DNA of 64,000 bases. Origin: Erythrocercus mccallii. Lineage: Eukaryota > Chordata > Aves > Passeriformes > Dicruridae. The position numbers and the translations under genes were made by a program. The notes beneath the pieces are model-generated. The model was not told where the DNA came from and ran no database searches. It saw only the letters and a program-made list of their open reading frames with translations. Every line of letters begins with the position of its first letter. The first letter of the stretch is position 1. The stretch is taken from positions 32,718-96,717 of the forward strand of contig VZRG01001669.1 of NCBI GenBank assembly GCA_013397435.1, given 5' to 3'. Shown piece by piece: positions 1 to 13,200 of this stretch.

Positions 1-3000
1 AAAAAAAGCTATTCCCCTCCTTCATTTTCACTACATTTTTGCTCCATTCTAGTGATTTTTCTGTAGGTATCAAAGGCAGCTCATTCAGCTAAATTATTTT
101 GCTACAAGTTTCAGCCAGGGAGGAAGGCATGGGACACACTGTGTGTTATGACATTATCACTCGCAAATAGGACAGGAAATGAAGGATTGCCAAGATATAA
201 CTGTTTATTTCTTGGCCTGAAAACATGCCTGTTTAAAATATGACATGTAAGTAGCTGCTTTGTTTGGTATCTGGGAGAAGTTGTTGTTTATAAGGGAGTA
301 ATAGATCTGTCAGATGAAGAGGAGAGGGAAAGAAAGAAGGGGTTTACCCTTTCTACTCTTTCTACTTCTGTTTTGGAAATTGACAAGAGCTTGTAGGTGG
401 AAGATGTATGGAGAGAGTGTTTGGTCAGACAACTGGAAGGGAAACCTATGGGAAGAGGGTTGCCACAAGCGGAAGGGAACTGGATTTTTAATTTCTCAGC
501 ACATCAGACCATACTGTGCAGCCCATGGATAACCCAGATGCAGCACTGAAAAGGAAAAACCAACCCAACCTGCCTTTGGGCCAGAAAGTGAGGTTTTTTT
601 GGTGCAGCTCCCCTCCTCGAGGAGCGCGGCAGGACAAGATTTGAGTGCGGCGCAGATGCTGCACCAGCAGTGGAATCATCTTTGACCTGCTTTTGCAGCC
701 TGGTTTTTATCTCACTGAGGCACACCCCGGAGCGTGGGTTAAAAGGTAGGTTTTATCTACCTGTTTAATTAAATCCTGAGGCTGCAAACAAAAGTGCGTT
801 GTGTGGCAAGGCTGGCTCTTGACATAGGCTTGGTTTGCTGTTTGCCGGATTTAAACCACAAAATCGTTTCCTGTCGGCCACCAAATTGCAGGGAGATGAT
901 GGTAGTTGTCCTCTTTCTTCAGGACCAGGCTGGAAAATAGGAGCTCAGGAATGAGACACAACTTGACTACTGGTTTCAGTCCCTCCTTTTTCTTTCTTAC
1001 ACGCTCTGGCATGCTTGAGGAATTGATAAATTCAGTGTCCTTCCCTCCAGCAGAATGGACATAGGAACTGCTCCCTACAACAAATTCATTGAAAAAAGGT
1101 GGCTTTTTTGTTTTCCCTTTTTTTCCCCTCTTTTTAGCAGCATAAGGTGATCTTTCTTGCAAGAACTGTGCAGGGGTGGAGAGGGCACAGAGATCAGTGA
1201 AACTTAAAGTACAGCTCTGGAGACCGTGGTTTTGATATGTGCCCTGTTTGCTAAGTGGAGCATTTGATTTTTGGAGGACTTAGGCTTCTAAAGCAGCATA
1301 GAATTTTAAAAAGAAGTAAAATAGAAAAGGTCAGTTGACTAAAAAAGGCACAGATAGACTGTGGAGTTGAATGACAGGAGACAGGAACTGCAGCAGGTCC
1401 CCATTTCTGCAGACTACCAAAAGCAAGCAGGAAGCTGTTGTCACGTAAATCCCAGCACTGGAAAGAGAGGGCTGCTCCAAGCCTGGCAACAAGCAGAGCA
1501 GGGCAGCATCTCCCAGCATCTTGCTTGCACTGGCCATTTCTTTCCACTTTGGCCATGGGTAAACTTAGCTGATGGTTTCTAATGATTTATTTTCTTCTTT
1601 TTCTTTTTTTTTTTTTTGGTTTCTTTTCTTACCTATTGGTTCTCTGCCAAGATGTTCTGAGTTTTCCTTCCTTCCCGTTTCTCTACCCACGTCCACCCCC
1701 TTTCTTTGTCAAATTTCCTTGAATCATTTATTTTTCTGGTGCTTGCTCGGTGCTGTAAACCTGACCCTCTCAAGCTGCAGAGAAATGCAGCTGGGCTCTG
1801 CTGGCTGCCTTCTCTCTGCGTCTGACCCTCACCTTGGGTTTTGCATCAGCTCTTGGGAGCAAAGGCTGGGTTTGCCCATGTGGTTTCTCAGGATCTGGTT
1901 CCTTGCAAGGCAAGGAAAACCATCCGCTGGCCCCCATTGCTGCATGAGTGGAGGCTGTGGGGCTGCAGCATGGAGCTGGGATGATGTGGCAAGAATAGCA
2001 AAGCAATGCACTACTGCTGCACTTCTGCCCACCAGCGCAGCAGTCCTGGGAGGTTTATCACCATCAGACTTCTACGACTCCTGCTGCAGTCAAACCCTCC
2101 TGGCAGTGTTTTCTCCTCACATCAGGGGAAGGTGGTCCCTATAACATGCACCCAAAGTAGCCAGTGGAGTAAAACACTGTCTACCACATGCCGTAGAAAT
2201 AGATGCTTCATCTTTAAGTGAGGTGCTTTATCAGAAGCACTATTACAAAGCCTGCTTTCAAAGCTGTTGTAGACTTTTCTGCCAACAGCCAGCAGGTTCT
2301 ACCTGTTGCAATAGGTCTAAAGTGAGTTTTAACCCAAATTAATATTTTTGTCTCTAGCCTGCTTGTTCTTACAGTCTTTGAATAACTTTATTATTTGACT
2401 TTCTTTGCTTGCAACTTGCCTTTCAAGGACTGTGTTTTGGGGATTTGTTGCGTTCCTTCCCCCCCCCACCCCTCCTTGTTCTCAACTCCTACTCGTAATC
2501 AGAGGAGAGATCTTGAGTCTATCAGCTGAGTCCTGCTGATGGCTATTCCAGCTAGGAAGGAAACTTCTTACTGGCAGGCGTGGGGAGGAGAGTTTACGGG
2601 ACTTTCTAACAACAGAAGTTGATTTCCCCATCTGTGGTGTTGTCAAAAGTGGGAGTGCAGAGTTGCCCAAAGTGCTTGGACTTTGACAGCAGTGTCTGAC
2701 AAGGAAAAAAGCATTCCATGACCTGAAGACTGCAATGGTGATGAAGCTTGTTGCTTCAAATGCAAGCCAGAATTAATGTCTTCAGTGAACTACTCAAAGG
2801 CCTTTCAGAAGTAGCATTAGGACTCATCACCTGTGTACATCTCTCCCTAGGAACTTAAGTATCTGTCTCTTGTTGAGAGTAACCACTTTCCCCCTCTTTT
2901 TTAATAGGAAGGTTGAGTTGGTCACTGCTCCACCTCTGCTGCTGCTCTTTGCCAGGCTGGGGGATGTGTTGTAAAACCTGATAGCGATCCTGCGTATGGG

Positions 3001-4150
3001 AAACACATCTCCTGGCTTGTAGGGACCTGCACTGCCATGCAAGGACAGGAGCATGTTCTGCACATGCACTCAAGTCCCGAGGAGGTCTGGAAACACTTAG
3101 GTTGTTGGGGTTTTTTTAACTACATTATACATACATCCTGTTTGGATAGTGCTATTATTTCTTTTCTTGCTAGCTAGAAGTGGCCGCTACCTTCCTGTAC
3201 ATTAAAATGTAGAACATCACTTGCCTGTTTTAGTAGTTGAGAGCAAGATTAATTTCCATTGCAATACTTAAAATACACTGACGGCATTCGTACAGCAGTT
3301 TCCAAACACTGTGGGAAGTCCCAAAGCTTCTTCCCTAAACACTGGAGCCTGTTGCAGCACCACAGTTCACCTACCAGCTCCTTGCTGGTCCTCCCCTCAC
3401 CTGCAGAAAGATGTTTCTCAAATGATGTGGTTTTATAGGAATTAAGTCCCCGCTTAGAATCAGTTGATGCCACTAGCAGCAAATAGTATCTGAGCTAAAG
3501 GACACCTGTGTCATTTACCTTTTTTGTTTGAGTCTCCAGGATATTTATGCTTTTTATTTATTGATTGATTCCCGTACTGGTGGTGGAAAGCATTTTTCTG
3601 GGGGACGTACATGAGGTGCAAGAAGGGTCTCCTTTCTATCTGGTTTTCTCCCTTTAAATAGCGGCAGCACTTCTTTTTCTGCAGCTGTAATGACTCCTAA
3701 CACATAGCACCTTGAGCAGGTCCCTGTTTCGAGGGGGATGCTGCCCCCAAAGGTACCCATCATGTTCACCCCTCTCACTAAAAGCAGGGAGCTCAGCTTC
3801 TCTCCACTCACTGCCTTTCTTCGCTGACAAGTCCAGCCACTCCCACCTGGGCTTCCAAGTGCTGGAAGTAAGGCATGCTGGCTGTTGACCTGGTTTTACA
3901 AGTGGAAAGGTATGCCCTGGAGCTGAGAGAAGGTTACTAACTAATGCTTCCAGTTGCAGCACAGAGGGAAGCGTGTGCTTTGCCCCGAGTTGGGACAGAA
4001 GGAGGCGAGGGGTGGGTGAGTAGCTGAGATCATGCCGTGGTAGCAATCAGCAGCTCATCGCTGCATCCATCTCTGTAAAACCTTGAGGGCTGTGAAGGGG
4101 AAAAGTGTCCAGGTTCTAATGCTGGAGAGCTATTTCTTTTGTTTTCCAGT

Positions 4151-4273
4151 GATCCAAGGGATGCCATAAAAAAACTGCTGGAAGGCATCAGCAGAACTGG
4201 CGAGCACAGTCGCCTGCTGCTGCAGGGATCTGGCTCTGGGGTTGCAGTTATTTACAAACTGCCTCGTTCTTAA
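4151..4273 (+). other. Exon-like 40-codon open frame behind a splice-acceptor-like tract
   Basis: A pyrimidine-rich tract and CAG at 4132-4149 precede a frame open from 4151 that runs 40 codons to TAA at 4271-4273. Its composition is protein-like: it opens DPRDAIKKLLEGIS, has mixed charged and hydrophobic residues, and ends IYKLPRS before the stop. I do not recognise a family. It could be a chance frame, an alternative or terminal exon of an unannotated transcript, or a decayed exon. There is no poly(A) signal close behind it and no partner exon that I can identify. Confidence 0.12.
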
Positions 4274-7153
4274 AAATTATGTAGAGATCTGAAAGTATTC
4301 CTAAGTTAATTTAAAGCATGCTTGAAGGTTTATAGATGCGTAGCTTAGTTTTTGTTGAGTTACTTGTGTTTCATTTATTTGTGTGATTAGTGTGACGCTT
4401 TGGTCTTTGCACCTCTCCATCATTTGTCTGTACTGTGTGGATGAGGATTTGAGGTCAGAGGTTCAGTGGAGTGATGAATGCCTAATTTTGCCTTAGATGC
4501 CCCATGCAGTGGGTCTTGATGATGCACACAAGTTGAGAAATTCACCCTCCTCTGCAGGCAGGTTGGCTGTGAAAGAGCTGCATGGGGAGAGCGTGTTGCT
4601 GAAGGTGGGGGCCAGGCCTAGACCTGCCTTCTCCAATTTTTTATTTTCATTTTTGAAGTCGTATTAAAAGCCCTGCGTGCCTCGATGGCAGTGGTGGGCT
4701 GGCGTACAGACACCTCTGTGTCAATCTCTGTATTTCAGGAGCTTGTTATGCCCCATGTATTTAAAGTGCATGTGTTTATGAATTACAGAAAAGCCACTGA
4801 TACTTCAGTGGTGGGCTTTTTTATTTTGAACACTGGTGAAATTACAGCAAAAACTTTATCACTAGAGATTTATAATGTTGCCAACGTAATTCATCCTTGA
4901 CTGAAACTTGGCATGGGAGGTGTTAAGTTGGTTGCAGCCCATCATTGCTTTACATGTTGTTACTGTATGTATGCAGTTTGGTGGCTGTAAAGATAAAGGG
5001 GGTTAGGAAATGGTATAGAGTTTTATAATTCTCATACTTGCATTGCTTGAATGACCTTGTGTTTTTAAAAAGACACTTTAGCTGAACGAGAAGAAAAAGA
5101 GAGTGCAGAGCTTGTTTTCTGTGTTTAAAAGCAAGAATAAAAGGCTGCAGTACAATTAAGCCATTAGAGCCGCTTAAGGGGAAAATTTCCTTCTTTCTTT
5201 TCTGTTCAAGTATTTGGCATTTTGGTATAGTAATACTTCATGATTGTATTGAATGGCTGGAAAATTACTAAGCAGTGCTGGAGATGAGCTTCTGCTTGTT
5301 ATTTGAAGGAAATGAAATGCAGAGTTAACCAGATGGGTTAAAAGCAATAAATAAAATGAAAAAATTAAAGGGGTATTGATAGGAGAGGGGCAGGCTGGTG
5401 TGGAGAGGGAGCTGGAGGCACACAGAGAGCACGATCTCACAAATGCAGTCAGGAAGTTCTAGAAATACCCTTTATAAACACTGCATCCTACAGGAAGAGC
5501 CTTAAAGTCCAAATAAACCTTTTCCCCTTGTGCCTATGTGTACATAAACTCCACTGATTTGGGAGATCTTATCAGGTCAGTGATGTGCCTTTTTACAGTA
5601 GTTCCTAAAACAAGTTATGTGATAAATATCAACTTTTTTTTTTTTTTTTTTAGCTGTTTATCAGTTTGTTTGTGCTTTTATCACTTACTGAAGTCCTAAA
5701 CCTTCCCAGGTCAGTCTGTCTGGATCAGTGACCATTTTTGGTTGGTATCCTTACCAAATGCAGAACTGTGCAGATGGGCAGAGTCAGGAGGAAGGCGAGG
5801 GATTTTCTCTCTTTGACTTGATGCGTACATGGGGGATGATGACCTTCCCCCACCTCCAAGTTATGATTATTGGAATGTGGCATGCACAGAAATGCTTAGC
5901 AGACAGAAATAGGCTTATTTTGATGCCTTGGATTAAACTCCAAAAGAGTTTGTTGATCCTGGGATTGCTGAGACATCTTGCATGATGCTGGGCTGGATGA
6001 TGCTAAAATATGTGTGCTTGCCTTTTGCCTTTAAGTTTTTATCCAACTTCTCTCCTGTGCTTGCACATTAAAAATCTTACTTCTCTCCCAGGCTTTTTAC
6101 TGTGTCCTAGGAATAACTGTGTGCCCAGAGGCCAGGATCTAGCCAGGGTCTTCCAGTTTTTGGATGTGGAGATAGCAGTTGGTGTGCCAGTGCTGCTGTG
6201 CTGATCCTTCCCCAGTGAGCAGCTGAGGAGCCCTTTAAAATCACAGCCTATGAATGAAAAAAAAAAAATTACAGCTTAACAAAGTCTGCCACCAACCATT
6301 CATCTGGTTTGGTTCTGCATGCGTGCCTTTAAACAAGAGTCCTGAAATAAATTTCCAGTGCATGCAAGGAAGTCCCCTGTTCATTCCAAATCCCCACAAT
6401 CAGGAGAAATGATTGTTCCCTAGAGTTAGTGGCCACATGGACTATTTTAGAAATGGTGGTCCTGAAGATCCATAAATTGAAACACAAAAAGCCCCCATCT
6501 GAGGCAGTTTTCTCTTAGTTTGGCTGTGGAGCACTAAAATTCTGCAGTGCTTAGTGCTTCTACGTCCATTTACTCTATATTTTCTAGTTCAGGAAAGCTC
6601 TGGGTGAACTATAGACTGGGTTAATTAGTTGATAAAATTTGCTGTTCTATCCAAAAGTCATTAAATAATAGATCTAGCAGCTTTGTTGCTGGTGGGGGAG
6701 TTTTGGTGGGTTTTTTTTTCCTCTTTCCCTTTGCTATATCCCTAAGGAAGCGTGGGCTACCTTTATCAGACTATTGGTGGAATAGCTTCCCCAACCTTTC
6801 ATGAGGTCACATAAAAAAATAAACAGCCTTTCTTATGGGAAGGAAAGGATGGGGAAAGGAGGGTGTTTGTGTACACTTTCCCATTCATGTTTTAAAGAGA
6901 AAATATATAAACTTCTGGAGCCAGTGCCGCGTATCTTGTGCCATTTATAAGAGTTGGAAGCTTAATTTGCTTTCTCAGTGCTGACTTAAACAAAACCAAA
7001 GGGGCATAGCAGTGAGCAGGAGAGCACTTTGCTGCTTTGGGTTTGCCTCTGTTGGCCAAATGCACTCTACGTTCTGCAGTGATTGGAGCAATAAAATCAC
7101 AGAGTGATTTTGCTTATCCATTCTCTTTGGATTGTGAATATAACTGAGGTTTC

Positions 7154-7187
7154 TATGTTGATTTATAATATATGTTGATTTATAATA
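7154..7187. repeat. Perfect 17-bp tandem duplication
   Basis: The unit TATGTTGATTTATAATA occurs twice head to tail (7154-7170 and 7171-7187). It is an AT-rich local duplication inside intron 1, of the kind made by replication slippage. No function is suggested. Confidence 0.9.
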
Positions 7188-10100
7188 TATCCTTTTCTCC
7201 AGCACTTCGGTGTTGAGATTTTCAAATGCATACCTTTTGTGCAAATTTCATGTAAAGGGAAAAAAAAAACCGATTAAATATTATTAGACTGTTTCCCTCT
7301 TTTGCTTGTTCTCTGCTGCAGGAATGGGAGGAATAATTTCTCACAAGACCACTTACCCGGTTTTGTGATTCTGCATGAGTCTGGTACCCTCCTGAACATA
7401 GTCAACTGCAAGTAGTGCATGCTTCTACATATTTTAAGAAGGAAAAAATTGCTCTGATTTCTGTGCTTGGGTTACAAATGGTAGAGATGGGATGGAAAGT
7501 GAGCATCCCTGATTGGACATTCTTCAGATCATCACTCACCTTGGGTCACAAGTAGTGGGCAACAAAGGCAGATCCTTCACATCCTCTCTCATCTTTATGT
7601 GAAAGTGACTCTCCAAATCTTAGCATACATTAAAAAGTACTGGGTAGGTAGCTACTGTTGTTACTTCTGAGTGTGGTTAGCATTAGATTTATTTTACAGT
7701 GGATATTGAAGTAAACACCCCTGTGTGTAATGAGAGCAGTGGGGAGAGGAAGCAAAAACGGAATGGCAGAGAAATTTATCTTGATTGGTGATGAGTCAGC
7801 AGAAAAAATACAGGTTTTTTTTGGTTTTTTTTTGGTGCTGTTAATTTCAGCTCATGGTTTTATTAACTGCCATGATGTGAATTTGGGCCAGTTGGGTCAC
7901 CCTTTGCTAGAGAGGGCACAAGGAGGTGGTGACTATTGTTCTTAGATCAGTAGAAGTGAATCTTCTTTGTGTCTGCAGATGGTGTTAGACAGTGAGAGTC
8001 TTGCTTGGCTTATCATTGAGGGGTGCATTCCTTACCAGATACAGAGCACCTGGCTATTTCCTTACCTGTTAAGCTTTATTGTATCTTATGTGCTGGATTC
8101 TGCACTCTTTTAAGCTCTGGTTTCCTTAGGTGGATGGAATAAATGTTGAGCCCCTTTCCTCTCCTTCTGCATGTGACTTTTGTCAGCGAGAAACTGCTGC
8201 TGCTCCCTGAGCTTCTTGAGTAAAGCCAGGACAAGAAGAAGAGGGAAACTCCTTGAGAGCACTCTCCAGCACCGAAATGCCCCGCATAAAAGCACATTTG
8301 TACATTTTGTTACACGGAGGAATTCCTGGCTGTACCCAGCCCTGAGTAAATAGCCAGGGAGAGGCAGCTGAAGCATGACGGATGGAGGTGGTTGGAGAGA
8401 GGGATGTGAGGCATGGAAGTCCACGGTGCAAAGCAAACAGTGAAGGGAAAATGCAGAAAAGCTTGTTGGATTGATTTTTTTCTTAATGCACAGGTAAGTT
8501 TTCCTGTTATGTCGTGCATTTCAAGACACTTGAAAATTATAAGTATTGATGGATGAAAGAAGTAAACACCCTTTGGGGGTGTTTTGCTGATTTGATGTTT
8601 TGCTTCAAATTCTGGACAGCAGAAAACTTAGAAAGTTTATAATCTTTTTCTCAATGATATATTATGTACAAGGTGCAGGGCAGTCCTACCTGTAATTTGC
8701 TAGAGCTGTCCTTTAGAGCTCTCTAGGTTAGTGAGATGGCAGAATACCAAGGAGAGTTTTCCTTGCATGGCTTCCATGGGATTGTCCTTGGTTGAGCACC
8801 TGTTTCAGGCATCTCTTGCTGTATAATTCATAAAGGGGATTTAGAAACTCCCCTGACACCAAAGGGAAATCTTTGAATCCCAGGAAGAAACATATGACTG
8901 GAGAGAGGGCAAAGTGTGGCTTATTGGAAGGTGCTGCTTTACAGGGAATGTGAATGAGTTTCTTCAGTTAATTGAATAAAGAAAAGTTGAAAGGTTTGTG
9001 CTTGTTTACAGCTTGTATATGTTCTTGCTATTTTGTATGCAACTTAGTCTGAAAAGTGGACCTTAAATATGGGGGAAAAAATACCTAAAAGGCTAAAATC
9101 CAGTCCCTGTATATTAATTTTATTTTGGAACAGTTTAAATACAGGAACTTCTTTTGCAGCACCATGACTTTGTCATTAATGAGCTAATTAAGATGTTAAA
9201 TATACTAACCTCTTCTGTGCTTAAAAAAGATACTTGCTTCTGTATGTGATAAACTTCCCCTCTGCAGGATAAGCCTTGGTTTTGTTGAGAGTGCCTTGTT
9301 GGCGTCTCCAAGGCTTGTGCAGGCTGTCCCCTCACGTTGCATAGCACAGCACTCTTGGCTTGTGTCGTCCATGGTTGTACCTCTAGTTTTGTGAAGTGGT
9401 GAATAGCTTTTTGACATTCAGCACTCCTCTGCCTTATGGGTCATATGCAAATACTTGTCAGTTCATGCCATGGAGCAGAGTTTGTGGCAGAGTGGATTTT
9501 TTGTTGTTGTTTGTTTCTTTAGCTAGGCGGTGTGCTGACTCTGTTCCTCCTTTTGGCTAAAATTAAACCTTCTTCCCACCCCACACTGCTCTCCCACCCT
9601 TGGACTTCTATTACACGAGGCATGAGAGACATGCAGAGCAGACTATAGGTTGGCATGAAGTTTCAATTAACTATTAAGTTTTTTTAGCTAGGGATATGAT
9701 CTAATTAAGCTCGAAGAGCATGCTTGCCCCAGGTGAATAGAAAGCTTGCCCAAACAAGCATTGTGGCACTGCACAAAAATTACTCCCTATCAAAAGAAAA
9801 GCTTTGTTTTATCCCTACAAATCTAAATGGGATATAGCACCTTCAGCAGCCCATGAGTGCAGGTTGAAGTTAATAAAACTTGGAGACAGTGTGAGCACCT
9901 CTGGGCTCATCAAAGCCCTCTGTGCCCATTGCACAGCAGCATTTCAGGAAAGCAAGTGAGGAGCCTCTTGGAGCTTGCAATGCCACATGCTTGGCAGAGG
10001 AAGTCCCAGGAGCTATCCAGGAGTGGGATTTTTGAAATAGTGCCTTTAGCATCCTCCATAGTGGAAACAGCTGGTCATTATAGGCATGATGAGTATCTAG

Positions 10101-10201
10101 GATCCCTGGCACCAGAGCTCAGCCTTCCCCATCACTACCTTGGTTGGCTGGAGAGTCCAGAGTCTGTAAGTGCCACGAAGATTTTTCAAGCTGCTTGAAT
10201 T

Positions 10202-10219
10202 TTGTTGTTGTTGTTGTTG
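10202..10219. repeat. (TTG)6 microsatellite
   Basis: Six perfect TTG units are followed by an imperfect continuation (GGTTGTG). It lies in intron 1 and is probably length-polymorphic. Confidence 0.9.
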
Positions 10220-13200
10220 TGGTTGTGATTTTATTTCTCACGTCATTGGCGTGCCACGTACGGATGGACCTCAAACACTGGGATTAATGGATAATGCAAA
10301 ACTGCCCCATGCAGCCAGGACTGTGCAAAGTGAAGAAGCCATGAGATGTCCCAGAACAAAAGTCCAATGCTTTCAGGCATCATCTGGCTTACAGCTGTCC
10401 TGGACACTGTGTCCTGTCACCAGAGCTGCCAGAGCTCAGAAGCTGGATGGGGCACCAACCATTTTGTTGTGCTTTGCTGTTACTCCAGACTATTTTTATA
10501 TGCTTTGAAGAAAAGGGCATGAAGAGCCAGTCTGTGACTTTGTGAAAGTATCTTTTGAGTATTGGCAGACAGCAAAACACTGTTGTATTTTGCTGGTTGG
10601 CTCTCTACTGATGACCAGCCTCAATGGCAGGAGTCAAAGTTTGGTACTTTTGTGGAAGCATTGCACAATTTTTTGATGTGTCATTCCTTCATCTGCAGCA
10701 AAGAGGGAGTGAAGTCAGGATATCTGGGTGTCATTTCAGAGTTGAAATTACCTTTCTGGGTGATATATCAGGGTGGAGAGCACAGGAAGCCTTGGTAAGC
10801 ATTTTTTATGGGTGCAGCTCCATATCACCACCTCAAGTACTTAATTAGCCAGAGAGCAGGAACTTCAGGAGTGTTTCTGATAGTGATTTCCTAGAAGCTG
10901 GTGCTCCTGTTCTCTGTTATTGTGACTGTTACAATTCCAATTTCTGCTTGTAACTGATGCGAGTTGATTAATTACCAATGCCAGGAAGAGCTACAATGTG
11001 ATGTAGAGCATTTGGTCCCATAAAACCCTGATACACGTGGGGCAGACAAACCCAGAAGGTAGCAAAGGTAAAAACTGATCTATTGAATTTGCAGCAGTTC
11101 AGCAGGATTGAGATGTAAGTAATCATATGGGAAGGAAATTTGAATTGGCAAAAGGCTGGTACCCACTGATGACCAGGCAGTCTCTGTTCTTCTTAACTCA
11201 AAAGCATGTGGCTGGGTGTAGTGTGTGTCAGACAAACAGCAACTGCTTAGGATTTGATCCAGTACAGAGATACTTCTGTATTTGTGTGCAGCCACCATAC
11301 AAATAACATCTGCATCATTATTGCAGTTGTGGTAGAGGTCAAATCCAAGTGGAAAGCAGGGCTGGTGATGTTCACTTGTATTTTCTTAATGTAGATCATT
11401 TCCCCCCAGCAGTTAACTAAGGTGGAAATTGAGTTGTGTTTCCTAAGCAGTGAATGCCCTAGTTCAAAGGGATGACTTTCAGTGGACAAAAATAATTCAA
11501 CTATAAATGGTACTGAAGAGTGAAGTGATGAGGACATATTAGGAGCATAAATATTTAAACCTTTTTTTCAGGTTAAGTTAAACTTATTTTCTGCAATGAT
11601 GGCTTTCTGTGCTCTGGGAATTCCTGCAGACAGATTTGAATTCTGCTCTTAGGCTGGTGGCATTAAGTACATGTGCATGGCTTTGGTTGCAGTGGGAATT
11701 ATCTGAATTTCTTGCAGGCTTTTGCAAGAAAGAGGTGGAGAAGTTGCTTCAAAAAGATCCTGAGTGAAGACAAATTGATGTGGGGGTCCCTGTCTCCCAC
11801 TCTCCCCACCTCCTTTAACAGCAGAAGACCCCTGGATGGTTAAGACAGTTAAGTGAGGCAGACTCACTTAAGGAAGATAAGTTGTGTATGATGGAACAGG
11901 AGTCTGAGAGTTCCTTGTGATGCCACCATGAGTGAACACAAGATGTTTCTGAGACAGAAGCAAAGTTTGGTGCCCCCAGCCAAAGTGATGGGGTCGATCT
12001 ATTCAGCTTTGGTGGTTTGTGATGGTCTGGAAATCGTTGTACCACCAGGCTGCTGCAGAAGTGGTTGGCCCCAGCACATCCCAGCTGCATCCTTGTCTTT
12101 CATAGCAGTGATGGTTTTATTTTCATTTGGACGACAACTTAAAGCAGGAAAGCCCAGAACAACTTTCCTGTTTGTGGCAGCCCTTCATTTCCAACAAGTA
12201 CTACCTTAATATTGTTACAGTAAATATACCAAAATACGTTATCTGGAGGGAACACCTACTCCTGTGGCTGTGGGGGAAATGCAACATCAAAATAACTTGA
12301 TTTATTGGTGTCAGCTACGGAGTATTGTCCATGCATCAATTCATAATGGCTTTAGATGAGGTGAAAACTGAGCAACAGTGTTGGTTAGGGAAACAGCCGA
12401 TCTGTAATGTGCAGGATGGCCTTCCCATCTGACAGCTCTGGGGACCTGGGTGAGGAAACTCGCTGCAGCTGCTTTTGTATAGAGAATAGTGTGACCTGCA
12501 GATGCAGGCTTTTGCTGGTATCTTAAGCTTCAGAAAAACAAATATTCCCTCAAAATAACATTAAAAAAATAAACTTCCACTTCTTCCTGTTTTTATAGTT
12601 CGCTTGTTTCCTCAGTGTCATGGTTTTGTCTCCAGTACTGTAGATTGTTAATCTTCAGAGGATCAGGACCTTCATGGAAGTATTTCCTGTACATGTTTAT
12701 CTGTCTTTACAACAAATTAGTATCTGCTTGTTCTCCTCTGAATTTCCCTTTAAATAGTAGGAAACTCTCCCCTCAGTTATAAGGCTTTTTGCTAGAAAAA
12801 ATATCAAGATGAATCACTGCCAAGGGTTAAAGTACCTTTTTTATGGCTTCTTTGATGGCATCCTTTAGGACATCTGCAAGTAGCACCAAATTCCAGAGGT
12901 CACTGTCCTTGTGTTAGTTTTGGCAGAGCATTGTTTCAGCTCAACTTCATTTACTGGGTTGTGAATGCATCTGGAGGACTCCTGTCTGAGTGTTAGCTGG
13001 AATTCCAGGAGAAGGGATGCTGCTACATCCTAGGCTTTCTCTTGAGACAGCCACAGATTTCCACCTAATCCTTTAGCAAGGTGAGCATTGGTCAACATCA
13101 GCCCGTTGTCCACATCCAGATGTTGCATTGCTTTGTTATAATGGGATGGAAACAATCTTTTCAGCTGCTACACTAGTAACTTTTGTTACTTTTTGCTATT

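Noticed and set aside
580..680. Small CpG-containing stretch considered as SPRED2 exon 1
   Set aside because: It has no ATG followed by a short acidic peptide and a donor in the phase required by exon 2, and too few CpGs for a gene-start island.
1572..2144. 190-codon + strand frame beginning with a phenylalanine-rich run
   Set aside because: The apparent hydrophobic N terminus is the translation of a T-rich homopolymer tract. The rest has no family similarity.
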